Source: Cryptomeria japonica
Taxonomy: Eukaryota > Streptophyta > Pinopsida > Cupressales > Cupressaceae
NCBI RefSeq assembly: GCF_030272615.1
Contig: NC_081412.1
Location: 18,577,932-18,641,931, forward strand
Direction of reading: 5' to 3'
DNA: 64,000 nt
Position numbers and translations under genes: made by a program
The notes under the pieces: generated by a model
Seen by the model: only the letters and a program-made list of their open reading frames with translations
What the model was told of the DNA's origin: nothing
Database searches by the model: none
Shown here: positions 23,852 to 35,335 of the stretch, one piece after another
Layout of the letters: each line of letters begins with the position of its first letter
Numbering within the stretch: the first letter of the stretch is position 1

Positions 23852-26407
23852 ATGGCTCAAACCCGATCACAGTCCAGGCAACGAGAAATAGAAAGGGAAG
23901 AAGAAGAAGAGGAAAATCTCAATGAATTTCAAGAAGCACTTGGAGGAAATGTAGATGATGAAAACCCAAGTACTCCCACTCCTGCAACAATAGAAAGGGC
24001 TTAGCATAACCCTCTCTTTAACAGACTTTTTGACGAAATACTCAGGAGCAATGCGGATGCTCACTTCTTAAGACTCGCTCAAGAAGGAGCAAAACTCCCC
24101 TCTGACTTTGATCTTGCCCAATTAAGACAAGCATCAGAAAGACAAAGTCACCATGAAGAGGAAAGAGGTAGAGATCCCATCAGATATAACATTCCTCGAG
24201 GTAACCCACCACCTCCTCCTCCAAATGAAATGGAGATGTTGCGGCAACAAGTCGAGAATCTCGCCCAACAACTTCATAGTGGTGTCAAGACTAACCAATT
24301 CTCACTCAATGACATCTGTCCCTATCCTTTTGATAGGGATCTTTACATGCCACCATTTCCACGAGGATTCGAAACACCCAAATTTGAAAAATATAGAGGA
24401 AAGGGAGATCCTCGTGATCATGTTAGAGAATTTCATTCCGCTTGTCTTGAAGTGGCATATGAAGACACCTACCTAATGCGCCTTTTTCCCCAAAGCTTGG
24501 GAGGAACAACCACATCATGGTTTTCCCAACTACCAGGTGGCATTAGAACATTTGAGGAACTCATCCAGAAGTTCCTAGCTCATTACTCTCATAACATTGA
24601 ACGTGATGTCACCATGGCTGATCTATGCAACACCAAACAAAAACCAGGTGAGCAATTCTCAGTATTCCTGCAACGATGGCGTCAAATGTCTAGCAGACGT
24701 TCTCTTTAGTTACCTGAACGAGAACTAGTGGAAATATTCATTTCCAACTTAAATGAAGAAATGGAATTTCACCTAGATGTCAAAGACACAGACTCTTTTA
24801 ATGATATGATCACCAAGGGTTTGAAGTGTGAAAGGGCACTTATCAAGAAAGGACTCATCAAAATATTTAATGAACCAAAAGATGGTCCTCGCCCATGCTT
24901 CAACAGCAATAAACCAAACTTTTGGAATAAAAACAAGAATGTCGTCAACGATGGGGTTGTGGATGCCCGAACTATCCAAAATGCACAACCTGTGGTTCAG
25001 TTTGCAGGACAAAATCCTCCACCTCAAAACAACACAAATGATCCTACAAATCAAGGTCGCATCACATCTCACGATGAACCAAGACCTCATTAGCAAAAAC
25101 AAAAACGCACATACACTCCCTTAGGGGAACCCATTGAAACAGTATTGCGACAACTCATTTCTCAAAATTTGGTCACTCTACCTAAGCTATCAAACTATGA
25201 GCCTCAAGTCAAACCAGCATGGTGGAGAGATACTGAACATTGTGAATTCCATCAAGGAAGAGGGCACAAGACAAGTAATTGTCATCGATTGAAAGATCTC
25301 ATTCAGGATCTTATTGATCGAGGAGAAATTGAAATTGAAGGACATAACCCTAAAACAACCAATAATGATCATTTGATGTTCAAAAATCCACTTCCATCAC
25401 AAGATCAAAGGGATCCTTCCACTACCAGGCGAGGCACTGATACCACTGATTATACGCAGGCTGTGTATAATTACATTGTAAATCATCTGTATGATGCCAA
25501 TGAACAAGTTGCAACCATAACCTTCAAAAATCCGAACTCAAATTGCAATGTTGTTACGCGTCGCGGCAAGGTCACCATAAAGGCAGCTCCACAAGGCACC
25601 ACCTCCATCCCAAAGCAGTACAATCTTGTGGAACAATTAGACAAAACCCCTGTGCTTATATCCATTTTAGAGCTTTTGCGCCTATCACCCTCTCATAAAA
25701 CTATCTTGGATTAAGCACTCCAAGAGGCGTTAGTCCCTGCAAATCTGAATACAGACCAATTTCAAGCCATGGTTGGAAGTCTAAAGTCATCACCTTGTCT
25801 CACTTTTTCTGAAAGTGACAACTCTTCCTTCCAACAACCGCATAACTCCTCAGTCCACATTGAAGGATTTATTAACCAGCACAGGATCAAGCGAGTCTTG
25901 ATCGATAATGGAGCCGGCCTAAATATTTGTACACTGCAGTTGGTCACAGAATTGGGATATGCGGTCGAATCAGTGGATCCTCGTCAGAAGATCACAATCA
26001 AAGCCTATGACGATGCAGAGCATTCATCCAAAGGAGCTGTGGTACTACCAATCCGAGTGGGCCCCGTGGTAAAGCACATCATTTGTCAGGTTCTGGACCT
26101 TCCTCTACCATACAATCTATTGTTAGAAAGACCTTGGATACATGCCATGCAAGCCGTTCCATCTACCTACCATCAATGTATCAAGTTCCCACATAACGGT
26201 GTAGAGATCACAATTCTGGGTGACGCAAATCCCTTTTCATATTGCCATAATATCAACCATCAACCAGAGATTACCGTTCCTAATAATAGAGAAGCCATTT
26301 TCTCCACATCATATATAAGTCCCGCCTCTCTTGCCCGTTCAAACACCATCATACCCAAGCAAGAAAAGATTAAGATGAAGATAGCAGAGGAAGGTCCTGG
26401 GGAATAA
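23852..26407 (+). pseudogene. gag-pro: Ty3/gypsy gag-pro ORF, interrupted by nonsense changes
   Basis: The start ATG at 23852 opens MAQTRSQSRQREIE and the frame stays the same to the TAA at 26405-26407 (about 851 codons). Order: an acidic N-terminal segment; the retrotransposon-gag capsid core (FETPKFEKYRGKGDPRDHV... and FEELIQKFLAHYSHNIE) at about 24360-24700; a zinc-knuckle-like CEFHQGRGHKTSNC at about 25238; and a retropepsin with active-site motif LIDNGAG at about 25896. Gag packages RNA and protease would process the polyprotein. In-frame stops at 24002, 24707, 25091 and 25712 are absent from the second copy and are read as decay. The TAA at 26405 is shared with the second copy and is treated as the genuine end. 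Confidence 0.85.
26405..26407 (+). other. Conserved in-frame TAA between protease and the G-patch ORF
   Basis: The TAA follows GEEGPGE-like coding sequence and is followed by AAC TTG AGT CAA. In the minus-strand copy the same codon is TAA at 58716-58714, in the same frame. A conserved ATG follows exactly 30 nt later in both copies (26438 and 58683). The sequence after the stop does not match the CARYYA readthrough signal. Confidence 0.7.
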
Positions 26408-27838
26408 AACTTGAGTCAACTCTTTTGTGTGGGACAAATGCCCACTTCTCCTAGAACTCATGGTAAACCACAGCAGGTACTCCAGCAACCACTAAACATA
26501 CCAGCATGTGCTTTGACACCTTTTGTTCTTGGAAAGAGTCAAGAGGAAGAAACAGAAGATGAGGACCTAGCGGAATGGATCTATAAAGATCCCGTCACCA
26601 CTGATAAACCACGAGTTACACTTCCTATAGAACAGTATGGCAAAGGTCTCCTCATTATGCAAAGAATGGGGTATGATGGTCAAAGTGCTTTGGGATATTG
26701 CAAACAAGGACGACATGAACCCCTGCTATCGGAATTCAAGCCCAAAGGTAATACAGGCCTCGGCTTTGAAAAAGAGATCTTTCCTAAACTCAAGTTCAAA
26801 GGAAAACCTAGCAAACCATTATGTCAGCCTACTGCCAAAAGGCCACCTTTCATTATCAAAGCAACATCAAGCACCATCCCAACTGCTCCATCGAGGCTCA
26901 AAACCCCAACACAACTATCACCAATACCAATCATCCCACCAATCAAACCAGTAATCCCATCAGCAGCACCATTAGCAGCAGCAACTGTATCAACACCCGC
27001 AACAGCATCTATAACACCAGCAGTCCCAACAGAAGCAACGGAATCAATATTACCAATACTCCCTATAACAGATTCCTTGATCCCCCTCAATCGCCCTGTA
27101 GCACCGATCATTACAAAGGTACATCAACCAATCACACCTCCAGTGTTTAACTCAAAAGACATCCCAGTATGGTATAGCAATCAGATGCTGGAAAGTGATT
27201 CAGAGATTGACTCACATGAATGGGAATTTGATTCGGTACAACTTAATACTTCAGATGAGGAAGATGCATCACTACCTCTGCCATGCAAAGATATCCCTGT
27301 TTATGGAGAAGCAGAGATAAAGATCACTTGGGTTCCTGAACTGGAAACATCTTCCACAGACCCTATGTCTCATCCTACGCCTGATTCTGACAGGGAGAGT
27401 ACCATTAACGACCTTCACCATAACGTCTTAACCCTCACTGATACATCTCCCACACTTAACCTAATCGATGAAGTAATGCCCATTATCCACCCTGAACTCA
27501 TCGAATGGAACCAACCAAATCCCCCATGTCTTGACTTCTTCCAAAACGATGAGGCCATCATTGACTTTTTGGAATTAATGGATAACCTACCAAGCGGGGA
27601 TCACAAAGCTGGATTTGTCATAGAACTAAATAGCGCAGCATACTTTGGGGCCGATGCCAAACCTTTCAGCTACAAAAATATAACAATAAAACATGGATCT
27701 TCCAGTGAAAACCACACTGTGGCACTGTTTGATCCGACAAAAGTAAAAAGAAAGAGCGTATCCAATGGTGAAAACCTCTCTGAGGTGCCTGAGGATGAAG
27801 GGTTTGACATTCTCCCTGATAGTACACAACGGGAATGA
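26408..27838 (+). CDS. G-patch/linker ORF between protease and RT
   Basis: 476 codons plus a TGA, open throughout in this copy and in frame with both gag-pro and pol. The first ATG is at 26438. A G-patch-like domain (YGKGLLIMQRMGYDGQ... to NTGLGFEKE) lies at about 26635-26785; G-patches bind nucleic acid or helicases and follow the protease in some retroelements. It is followed by a long Pro/Ala/Ile/Thr-rich linker (about 26870-27140) and then acidic patches (NTSDEED, EVPEDEGFDILPD). The second copy has the same layout at 58713-57271, with one private stop near 57814. The function is unknown; expression would need readthrough, reinitiation at the ATG, or splicing. Confidence 0.6.
   Translation, partial: NLSQLFCVGQMPTSPRTHGKPQQVLQQPLNIPACALTPFVLGKSQEEETEDEDLAEWIYKDPVTTDKPRVTLPIEQYGKGLLIMQRMGYDGQSALGYCKQGRHEPLLSEFKPKGNTGLGFEKEIFPKLKFKGKPSKPLCQPTAKRPPFIIKATSSTIPTAPSRLKTPTQLSPIPIIPPIKPVIPSAAPLAAATVSTPATASITPAVPTEATESILPILPITDSLIPLNRPVAPIITKVHQPITPPVFNSKDIPVWYSNQMLESDSEIDSHEWEFDSVQLNTSDEEDASLPLPCKDIPVYGEAEIKITWVPELETSSTDPMSHPTPDSDRESTINDLHHNVLTLTDTSPTLNLIDEVMPIIHPELIEWNQPNPPCLDFFQNDEAIIDFLELMDNLPSGDHKAGFVIELNSAAYFGADAKPFSYKNITIKHGSSSENHTVALFDPTKVKRKSVSNGENLSEVPEDEGFDILPDSTQRE
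27836..27838 (+). other. Conserved in-frame TGA between the G-patch ORF and RT
   Basis: GAA TGA TCA ACG here, and GAA TGA TCA ACA in the minus-strand copy (57273-57271). The flanking frames are the same on both sides of the stop in both copies. No in-frame ATG follows closely (the first is near 27998, inside the RT N-terminal region), so reinitiation is a poor explanation here. Confidence 0.7.
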
Positions 27839-30800
27839 TCAACGATTCTCATCAAGGAAACCAAAGAATACAATGTGGGGACTCCTGAAAATCCTCATCT
27901 CATACATCTGGCATCTCTTCTCACTCCAGAGGAACAACCTAAATTTATAGAGTTCTTCCAGAAGCGTCAGATCAACTTTGCATGGTCATATGCAGACATG
28001 CCTGGGCTTGATCCTGATTTAGTCATGCATCACCTCACCGTCGCAGAAGGAGCCAAACCTGTCAAGCAGAAGCTTCGTAAGATGCATCCCCAGATTGCAG
28101 TGCTAGTCAAAACAGAACTCAAGAAACTCCTAGATGTTGGTTTCATTAGACCAATTGATTATGCAGAATGGATCTCCAATATTGTGCCAGTTGGCAAACC
28201 AAAAGGGGGCATCCGCATTTGTACTGACTTCAGAGATCTAAATAAGGCCTATCCTAAGGATGACTTCCCCCTACCAAATATCGACATCATAGTGGATCTA
28301 ACAGTGGGACATGCCATGCTTTCACTCATGGATGGCTTTTTCAGGATACAATCAGATAAAGATCGCACCAGAAGATCAACATAAGACAGCCTTCAAATGT
28401 CCATGGGGCACATATTGCTGGAATGTAATGCCTTTCGGCCTCAAGAATGCAGGAGCAACCTATCAAAGAGCAATGACCACCATCTTCCATGACATGATGC
28501 ATACCATGATGGAAGATTATGTGGATGACTTACTAGCAAAATCACTCACCAGAAAAGGACATCTCCACATCTTAGATAAAATCTTTGATAGACTGGAACA
28601 ATATCATGTTCAACTCAACCCAAAGAAATGCGTCTTTGGAGTAACCTCCAGGAAACTTCTAGGATACATTGTCTCAAGCAAAGGTATTGAGGTCGATCCA
28701 GCAAAGGTTAAGGCAATCATGGACATGCCACCACCAAAGAATATCAATCAGCTAAGGACATTACAAGGGCGACTTCAATCCATCTGAAGATTCATTGCAC
28801 AATTAGCTGATAAGTGTCACCCATTTACACATCTACTACACAAGAACATCCGCTTTCAGTGGGATGCCCGATGCCAGCAAGCATTTCAGATGCTTAAAGA
28901 CTGTCTCGTGAATCCACCATTGTTGATGCCACCAGATCCAAGTAGACCGTTGTTACTCTATATCTCAGCAACCAGTACAACATTGGGTGTACTACTGGCA
29001 CAACATAATGCAGAAGGAAAAGAGTGTGTTGTTTACTACATCTCTTGCACACAGGTGGGCTATGAACTCAATTACACGCCTATTGAGCAAGCTTGCCTAG
29101 CAGTAATCCTAGCAGTCACTAAACTAAGGCACTATCTATTAACACACAAGGTACAACTCATTGCAAAGATTGATCCACTCAAGTATTTACTTAACAAAGC
29201 AGCATTGACAGGCCGCTTGGCCAAATGGGTGATGATTCTAAGTGAATTTGACATTGAGTATGTAGACCGTAAAGCTATCAAAGGTCAGGTTATTGCAGAT
29301 CAGTTGGCCGATGCACCACTCACAGGCGATCATCCTCTTATTTCCAATTTTCCAGATGAGGAGATATTCATGATCACAGTAGCACAACCATGGAAACTAT
29401 ATTTTGATGGTTCATACACTAGGCACGGCTCGGGGGCAGGCATTCTGTTTATCACACCTCAAGGTGATAGCATCCCGAAGTCTTACAGGCTCACATTTCC
29501 ATGCACAAACAATATAGCCGAGTATGAGGCCTTGATCACAAGACTCAGGTTAGCCATCCAATGGAAATTACAACAACTGCAAGTATATGGTGATTCCCAA
29601 CTAGTCATTCGACAAGCAACTGATGAATATCAGACCAAAGATGATAAACTCATGCCATATAAGCAAATGGTGGACACTCTAAAGACATCATTTACTACTA
29701 TCACTTTTGAGCAGATACCAAGAGATCAGAATCGAGCTGCTAACGCTATGGCTACCATCGCATCTCTCCTAGATCTTCCACAGAATTCAACACGTTATGA
29801 GTTCTTGAACAAACAGCTTTGGATCCCCGCTTATGATATCCCTGAATCCGAGATGATATGTCGCCTTGTCGGTCCTAAATCCCCATGGTATGGTGAATTC
29901 TACACCTATCTTCACGATCATACCCTTCCTCCCAACCAATCGAATAACCAACGAAAAACCTTCATTCGCCAAACTGCTCGATATACCATTATTGCCGAAA
30001 CCCTATACCAACGCGGTCTTGATGGTACTCTCCTTCGATGTCTAGAACAAGGTGAGATAACAAAGGCTTTGGAAAAGGTACATGAAGGAATCTGCGGGAC
30101 TCATTCAAGTGGTCCATCACTCGCCAAGAAACTCCTGCGCAATGGATACTATTGGCCATCTATGGAAAAGGATTCCTACTACTTTGTCAGAAAATGCAAG
30201 AAATGTCAAGTTCATGGCAACCTGATACATGCACCAGCTCAGGAACTGCAACCAATCACGACACCATGGCCTTTCTGTCAATGGGGCCTTGACCTTGTGG
30301 GTAAGATTCATCCATCTTCATCCAATGGCCACAAATTCATTATTACCGCCACTGAATATTTCACAAAGTGGATCGAAGCTATTCCACTTACCCAAGTCAC
30401 CGACAAGTAGATCGCCTCATTCATCCTCAACTACATCATCTGTCGGTATGGTGTACCCATGTCCATCATCACAGATAATGGTCTTCCTTTCAAAAATAAG
30501 GATGTCCACGAACTTTGTGAGAAATTTCATATCCAACACCGCTTTTCCACTCCCTATTACCCACAAGGCAATGGTCAGGCCGAAGCATCCAATAAAAACA
30601 TATTAAGAATCCTCAAAAAGATAGTCAATGATGTCGGCCGTGATTGGCATGTTCAACTAAATCCAGCACTATGGGCATATCGAACTAGCATTCGAACCCC
30701 TACAGGTGCAACTCCTTATTCATTGGTCTATGGTGCAGAAGCTATCTTACCTATTGAGGTGGAGATACCATCACTATGGGTTTCCTTGCATAATATAATA

Positions 30801-31142
30801 GATGATGAAGCCTACAGAGTATCCTGTCTTTAGGACTTAGAGTTACTAGATGAGAAATGCCAAGCTGCATACAACCATCTCATAGCCTATCAGCAGCGCA
30901 TGAGTAGAAGCTACAATCACCGAGTTAGATCTCGTACATTTGAGGTAGGTGATCTTGTTCTCTAAGAGAATCCTCGCAACCAACCAAATAGAGAACATTA
31001 GGGCAAGTTTGAATCAAACTGGCTAGGCCCATATGTTGTCACTGCTGTATTCGGGTCCGGGGCATATCAGTTGGCTACTTCAGAAGGAGCACCGCTCGCA
31101 GATCCAATTAACAGCATGCACCTCAAACAGTTTTATACCTAA
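27839..31142 (+). pseudogene. pol: Ty3/gypsy (Tat) pol: RT, RNase H, second RNase H, integrase
   Basis: RT is marked by GGIRICTDFRDLNKAYPKDD, then SLMDG near 28325 and YVDDLL near 28517. RNase H follows (about 28930-29300; NYTPIEQACLAV). The second RNase H (about 29390-29760) carries LYFDGSYTRHGSGAG, NIAEYEAL and VYGDSQLV. Integrase (about 30060-31140) has HEGICGTH...CKKCQ as zinc finger and catalytic residues in GLDLVG, ITDNGLPF and GNGQAEASNK. Breaks: one extra base near 28336 shifts the frame (the 3304-bp length, against 3303 in the other copy, agrees), and stops occur at 28785, 30408, 30831 and 30963, plus one near 30999. Ends at TAA 31140-31142. All frames after the shift are consistent with one former polyprotein. 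Confidence 0.9.
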
Positions 31143-32984
31143 GCTGAACAAAGCATCAGGCTCTTCTGCATACCAGAAAATTCCAAAAACATTCAGAAAA
31201 ATGTCCTGAAGAAAATACAAAAACATTCAAAAAAGTAAAGAAAAATCATGCATCGAAATGGTGAACAACCACTCCGGTGGCACCTTGGGTAAGTACGATG
31301 GTGAAAACCTGGCAAACAGGCACCACTCGTAAAGGCTATGGCTCCATTGTCTTTCAGACTTGTTGCGATCGCATCTACTTCATACATACATCCATCCATC
31401 CAAAACCATGGCTTGTTATTCCTCTGCAATTACGATAGTACTCCATACATCTTAAATCCCGCTTTTTCATAGTCATGTCTAAAATTGGGGGCAATGCCTT
31501 TAACCTATTGATGGAAGTGGATTCTACATTGTCTTATGATTCATTAAGTTCTTCATTCAAAGCAATCATCAAAAATCCAAAAACATTCAAAAAAAAAATA
31601 TCTCGCAAAAATCCAGAAACATTCAAAAATGTCTCAACAAAAATACCAAAAACATTCAAAACAATTCAAAATCCAAAAACATCGACAAACCATTGAAAAA
31701 TCCAACAAAAACATGGCAACACATTGTACATACTCGTCCATGCAAATACCAAACCAACATTGCGACATACTTAACAAAATGACCATTTATCAATCAAACC
31801 AAACAACATCAACACTCAAAACTGTCTTCAACAAGGATGCATCCTTCCTTACAAAAACAAAGACAAGATGACATTTTCTTTGACAAGAAAATTCTGTTTA
31901 CACTATCAAATACTTGGTTGATTTATGGTCTAGTAATTTATATTAGGATCTTTCAGCATTGTTTTGTATCGTTTGCGCATTACTTCCGATGAAGTTCTGG
32001 GGCATGTACTAATGGTGTCTACGTGGGAAGTTCATTGAGCTATGTGATCTTATGCCAAATGCAGTCATGGATCACTACGGCTTGCTGACTACAGCATATA
32101 CCTCGACCATATGGGCATGAACCATTACCAAGGATCCTTATTCTTTATTCTTTATGTATATATTGTTTGTTTGCAGGTACAATGCTCTTCCTTTGGTTCT
32201 TCCTACCTCATCCAAACTGGATAAAGGTTTTTATCTCTTATTACGGTATGCACTTATCTCGGGATATGATCAGCCTAAGATCAAGGAGGACGATCCAAGT
32301 CATGCATGAAAGGAGATAATATGTGTTTGTTCCACAAGCAATACTCAGGTCAACTTGATCCATTATATCAAGTTGCTTGTATTAACTTGCTATATCAAAA
32401 TCCATGTAAGGAATACTCAGGTCATCTTGAATCTTTATGTCAAGTTGCTTGTATTTTCTTACAACATTTTAAAGCTCAATGATGAAAAATAAAGCACCAT
32501 GGATTGCCATTCCATCTCATCTATATATATTGCATTTCATTGCATTCCACCCATCCATACATTCATAATAGCTGCATATCATGCATACATAGTCATAATA
32601 ATGCATACTCTATTTTACTCATCTTCTTCCATAGGACTCGGTCCTAGTCCTCCATATCTTCTATCTAACATCAAATCCCCCCTCACCCTCCCTATCTTGA
32701 TCATCAACATCATCCTAATCCCTTCATTGCTTCCCATCCTCACTCATCCACAAAATTAAGCCAGTTACTCTATCTACACAGATACATCAACTCCCACACA
32801 CCTAGACTATCAACAGATACTCTGATCAAGTATCTTCGGGTCTCAATAGGTAATCGATTATGGCAAACCTAGACTACAACAGGCATTTATCATAATGACC
32901 TAGTCTCAATGGGGCTGCTATGATTCCCCACAACCATCCATCACACGCACACACTATCAATTGATGAACCAATCAAACACAATC

Positions 32985-33190
32985 CAACAGACAATTACAT
33001 CAATTGTCTACATCTCAACGAGTATTTTGCTTCATATACCTTGACTTCATCAGGCAATTACATCAATTGTCTAAGTCACATCAGGTCACTTTGATTCACT
33101 TACTCAGACTTTATCATGTCCAAGCGACCAACTGACATCAACTGTCATGCTTTGACTTGACCGGGGCAATTAAACCGATTGCCCCAGATT
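32985..33190 (+). repeat. Hairpin cluster in the retrotransposon 3' UTR
   Basis: Consecutive short inverted repeats: GACAATTACATCAATTGTC (32990-33008), GCAATTACATCAATTGTC near 33054, ACTGACATCAACTGTCA near 33131, and GGGGCAATTAAACCGATTGCCCC-type at 33163-33185 with an 8-bp stem. The cluster is present in the deleted copy (about 39345-39545) and, with changes, in the minus-strand copy (about 51855-52055). Confidence 0.65.
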
Positions 33191-33425
33191 CTCCAACCAA
33201 TTTTGATCAATTGTATAGCATCAATCCAAACCCCACACTACATCTGCTATGTATCTCTTGCATGACCTCAGGGTACCCACTGGCTTGTTGTTTCTTCATA
33301 TTCACTCCATTTTCTCCCATTCCTTCATCATTAGTTCTAATTTCTTCTATTCTACCTCCCTTCCACTTTTCATTCTTTTTCGAGAGATCGCCCAATTTTT
33401 CAAAAAAAAATTCGGCCCATCTCTC

Positions 33426-33432
33426 GAGGGGG
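33426..33432 (+). promoter_or_regulatory. Upstream purine run, candidate second PPT
   Basis: GAGGGGG ends at 33432, one base before the point (33433/33434) at which both mini-internal regions resume the element sequence. It is conserved in the deleted copy (GCGGGGG) and in the minus-strand copy. Calling it a functional plus-strand primer site is inference from that coincidence. Confidence 0.4.
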
Positions 33433-33523
33433 CATACCACCCATTAAATTTACATTTATGGGGCATATTTCTTCACACCTATTTTTCTTTCTTTGAAACG
33501 ACGCGATAAAACCACACCGTGTC

Positions 33524-33536
33524 AAAGAGGGGCAAA
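33524..33536 (+). promoter_or_regulatory. Polypurine tract before LTR4
   Basis: AAAGAGGGGCAAA lies directly before the TG of LTR4, the position of the plus-strand primer. It is identical before LTR2, LTR3 and LTR5. In the minus-strand copy the corresponding purine run (TAGGGGCAAA) is at 51513-51504. Confidence 0.8.
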
Positions 33537-35335
33537 TGTAGTCACATAAATCTGTCCACTTAATTAAATGAATACTTAGTATTTATTTGATTATTTAACC
33601 ATCAATTAATGAATTAAATAAATTAATATTTAATTAATTCATCTTAACCCTCTTCTCCTATTACTTAAATAAATTATTCAATTTATTTGATTTAATTCAC
33701 TTAACCAAATTCAGACCATTAATTAAATAAATAAATCATATTTGTTTAATTAAATCTTCTCTCACATTTAAATAAATTAATATTTATTTAAATCCCCCAA
33801 AATCCCACCTCTCACATTTAAATAAATTAACATTTATTTAAATCACCTTTATCCTCTACCCACTTGTATTTTCCTACAAATGCAAGTTGCACAATTATTT
33901 TAAATAAATAATTTATTTAAATCACCTTTATCCTCCATCCACTTGTATTTTCCTACAAAAGCAAGTTGCGCAACTCTTTTAAATATTTATTTAAAATCCT
34001 ATTTATCCTCACCCACTTGAAACCTTTAATGGTTTCCCTTAAAGTATTCAAACTTGATGGCTTTAAAGTCTTCAAACTTGATGGCTTCCTTCTATAGTCT
34101 TCTTAAGACTTTAATGGTTTTCCTTAAAGTCTTCAAGCCTTTAATGGTTTCCCTCAAAGTCTTCAAACATTTTAATGCTTTATCTTCATTTTTCTCATTT
34201 AAATAAATTAATATTTATTTGAATATCTATCCAAATGCAAATTACACCATTTAATTGAAATAAATGATTTTATTTTAATTGAAAATACCAAAATTTCTCC
34301 CACTTGCATTTTCCTACAAAATCCACTTGCATGCCTAAACCCCTTATAGAATTTTCTAATCACTTCTAAATAACCTAGCCCCTTCTCTAAACTTTGTCAC
34401 ATTCCTAAGCAAAAAGGAAGTCACTTCTCAAACCCTCAAAGTCTTTGATAACCATTAAAGGCTTTCAACCTTCAACCACTAAATGGCTCAAAGTCTTTGA
34501 TAACCATTGAAGGCTTTCAACCTTCAACCACTTAATCCCCAAAGTCTCCAATAACCATTAATGGTTACCTCAAACCCTCCCACATGGTTAAAACATTTGT
34601 TTTGACTCAACCTCTACCCAACCCAAAGGTCTCATCAGGCCATTAATCCTTTGACCATGATTATCTCTTAAACATTTGCACAAAGGTTTATCCTTGGATT
34701 AACTCTTAATCCAATGGGTAATCTTAATTTGGACTTGACCCTTAGCCTCTAGATAACCATGAGGTCTTCTCAGACCTTTAATGCCTCCAACCTCTTCTCT
34801 CAACCCAATCCTATGTTGACACTTGTCACCATTTTATTGGTGCCAATTGTGCACATGGATCCCCAACTTTCAAACTTGGCCCTTGATTAAACCATTCAAT
34901 GTTAACCCTTCATTTCCCCATTTCTTCTATAAATAGAACCCTTCTCCTCAAGCAAAGAAAGAGAAGCATTAGAGTATTGTTGTTATACTAGCATTAGCAT
35001 AGAGCTTTCTCATAGCATCACTATCTACACTTGCATAGCATTTGCTTATCATATTCAACTATCTTGAATCTCCATATGGCATCCATGGCTAGTGCTAAAA
35101 GCTAAGAGCTACACTCATTTGGGACTTGGAGAGGAGAGGAACAAGGGAGGAGCAACTATGAGCATCTTGATTAGCTATTTTATTCTATGTTTATATGCTT
35201 TCTATTTCATGCTTAATATCTCTCCTTATATGCCTTTTTAGGATAATCTTTTGTTGCTAACACTAATGTTTGTTTCTTGTGCTCTTGTGTGTGTTGCCAT
35301 CAAACAGATTTTCTAATCCTTTTTGCAGAGCATCA
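33537..35335 (+). repeat. LTR4 of the Ty3/gypsy array
   Basis: 1799 bp, TGTAGTCAC...GAGCATCA. It serves as 3' LTR of the full copy and 5' LTR of the deleted copy. A small deletion shortens one AT palindrome near 33980. A PBS follows at 35338. Confidence 0.9.

Larger units (their letters stand above)
31143..33536 (+). other. 3' untranslated region of the full Ty3/gypsy copy
   Basis: 2.4 kb without coding capacity. It holds two zones of repeated CAAAAACATTCAAAAA-type words (about 31170-31240 and 31560-31690), a region of short hairpins (32985-33190), an upstream purine run (33426-33432) and the final PPT. The same order of segments is found in the deleted copy (37520-39899) and the minus-strand copy (53967-51504). 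Confidence 0.75.

Noticed and set aside
24773-25102. Antisense ORF of 109 codons opposite gag
   Set aside because: Mirror frame of a conserved gag region; not preserved as such in the other copy.
26824-27150. Alternative-frame and antisense ORFs over the Pro/Ala/Ile linker
   Set aside because: Low-complexity coding leaves other frames open by chance; only the frame shared with the second copy is retained.
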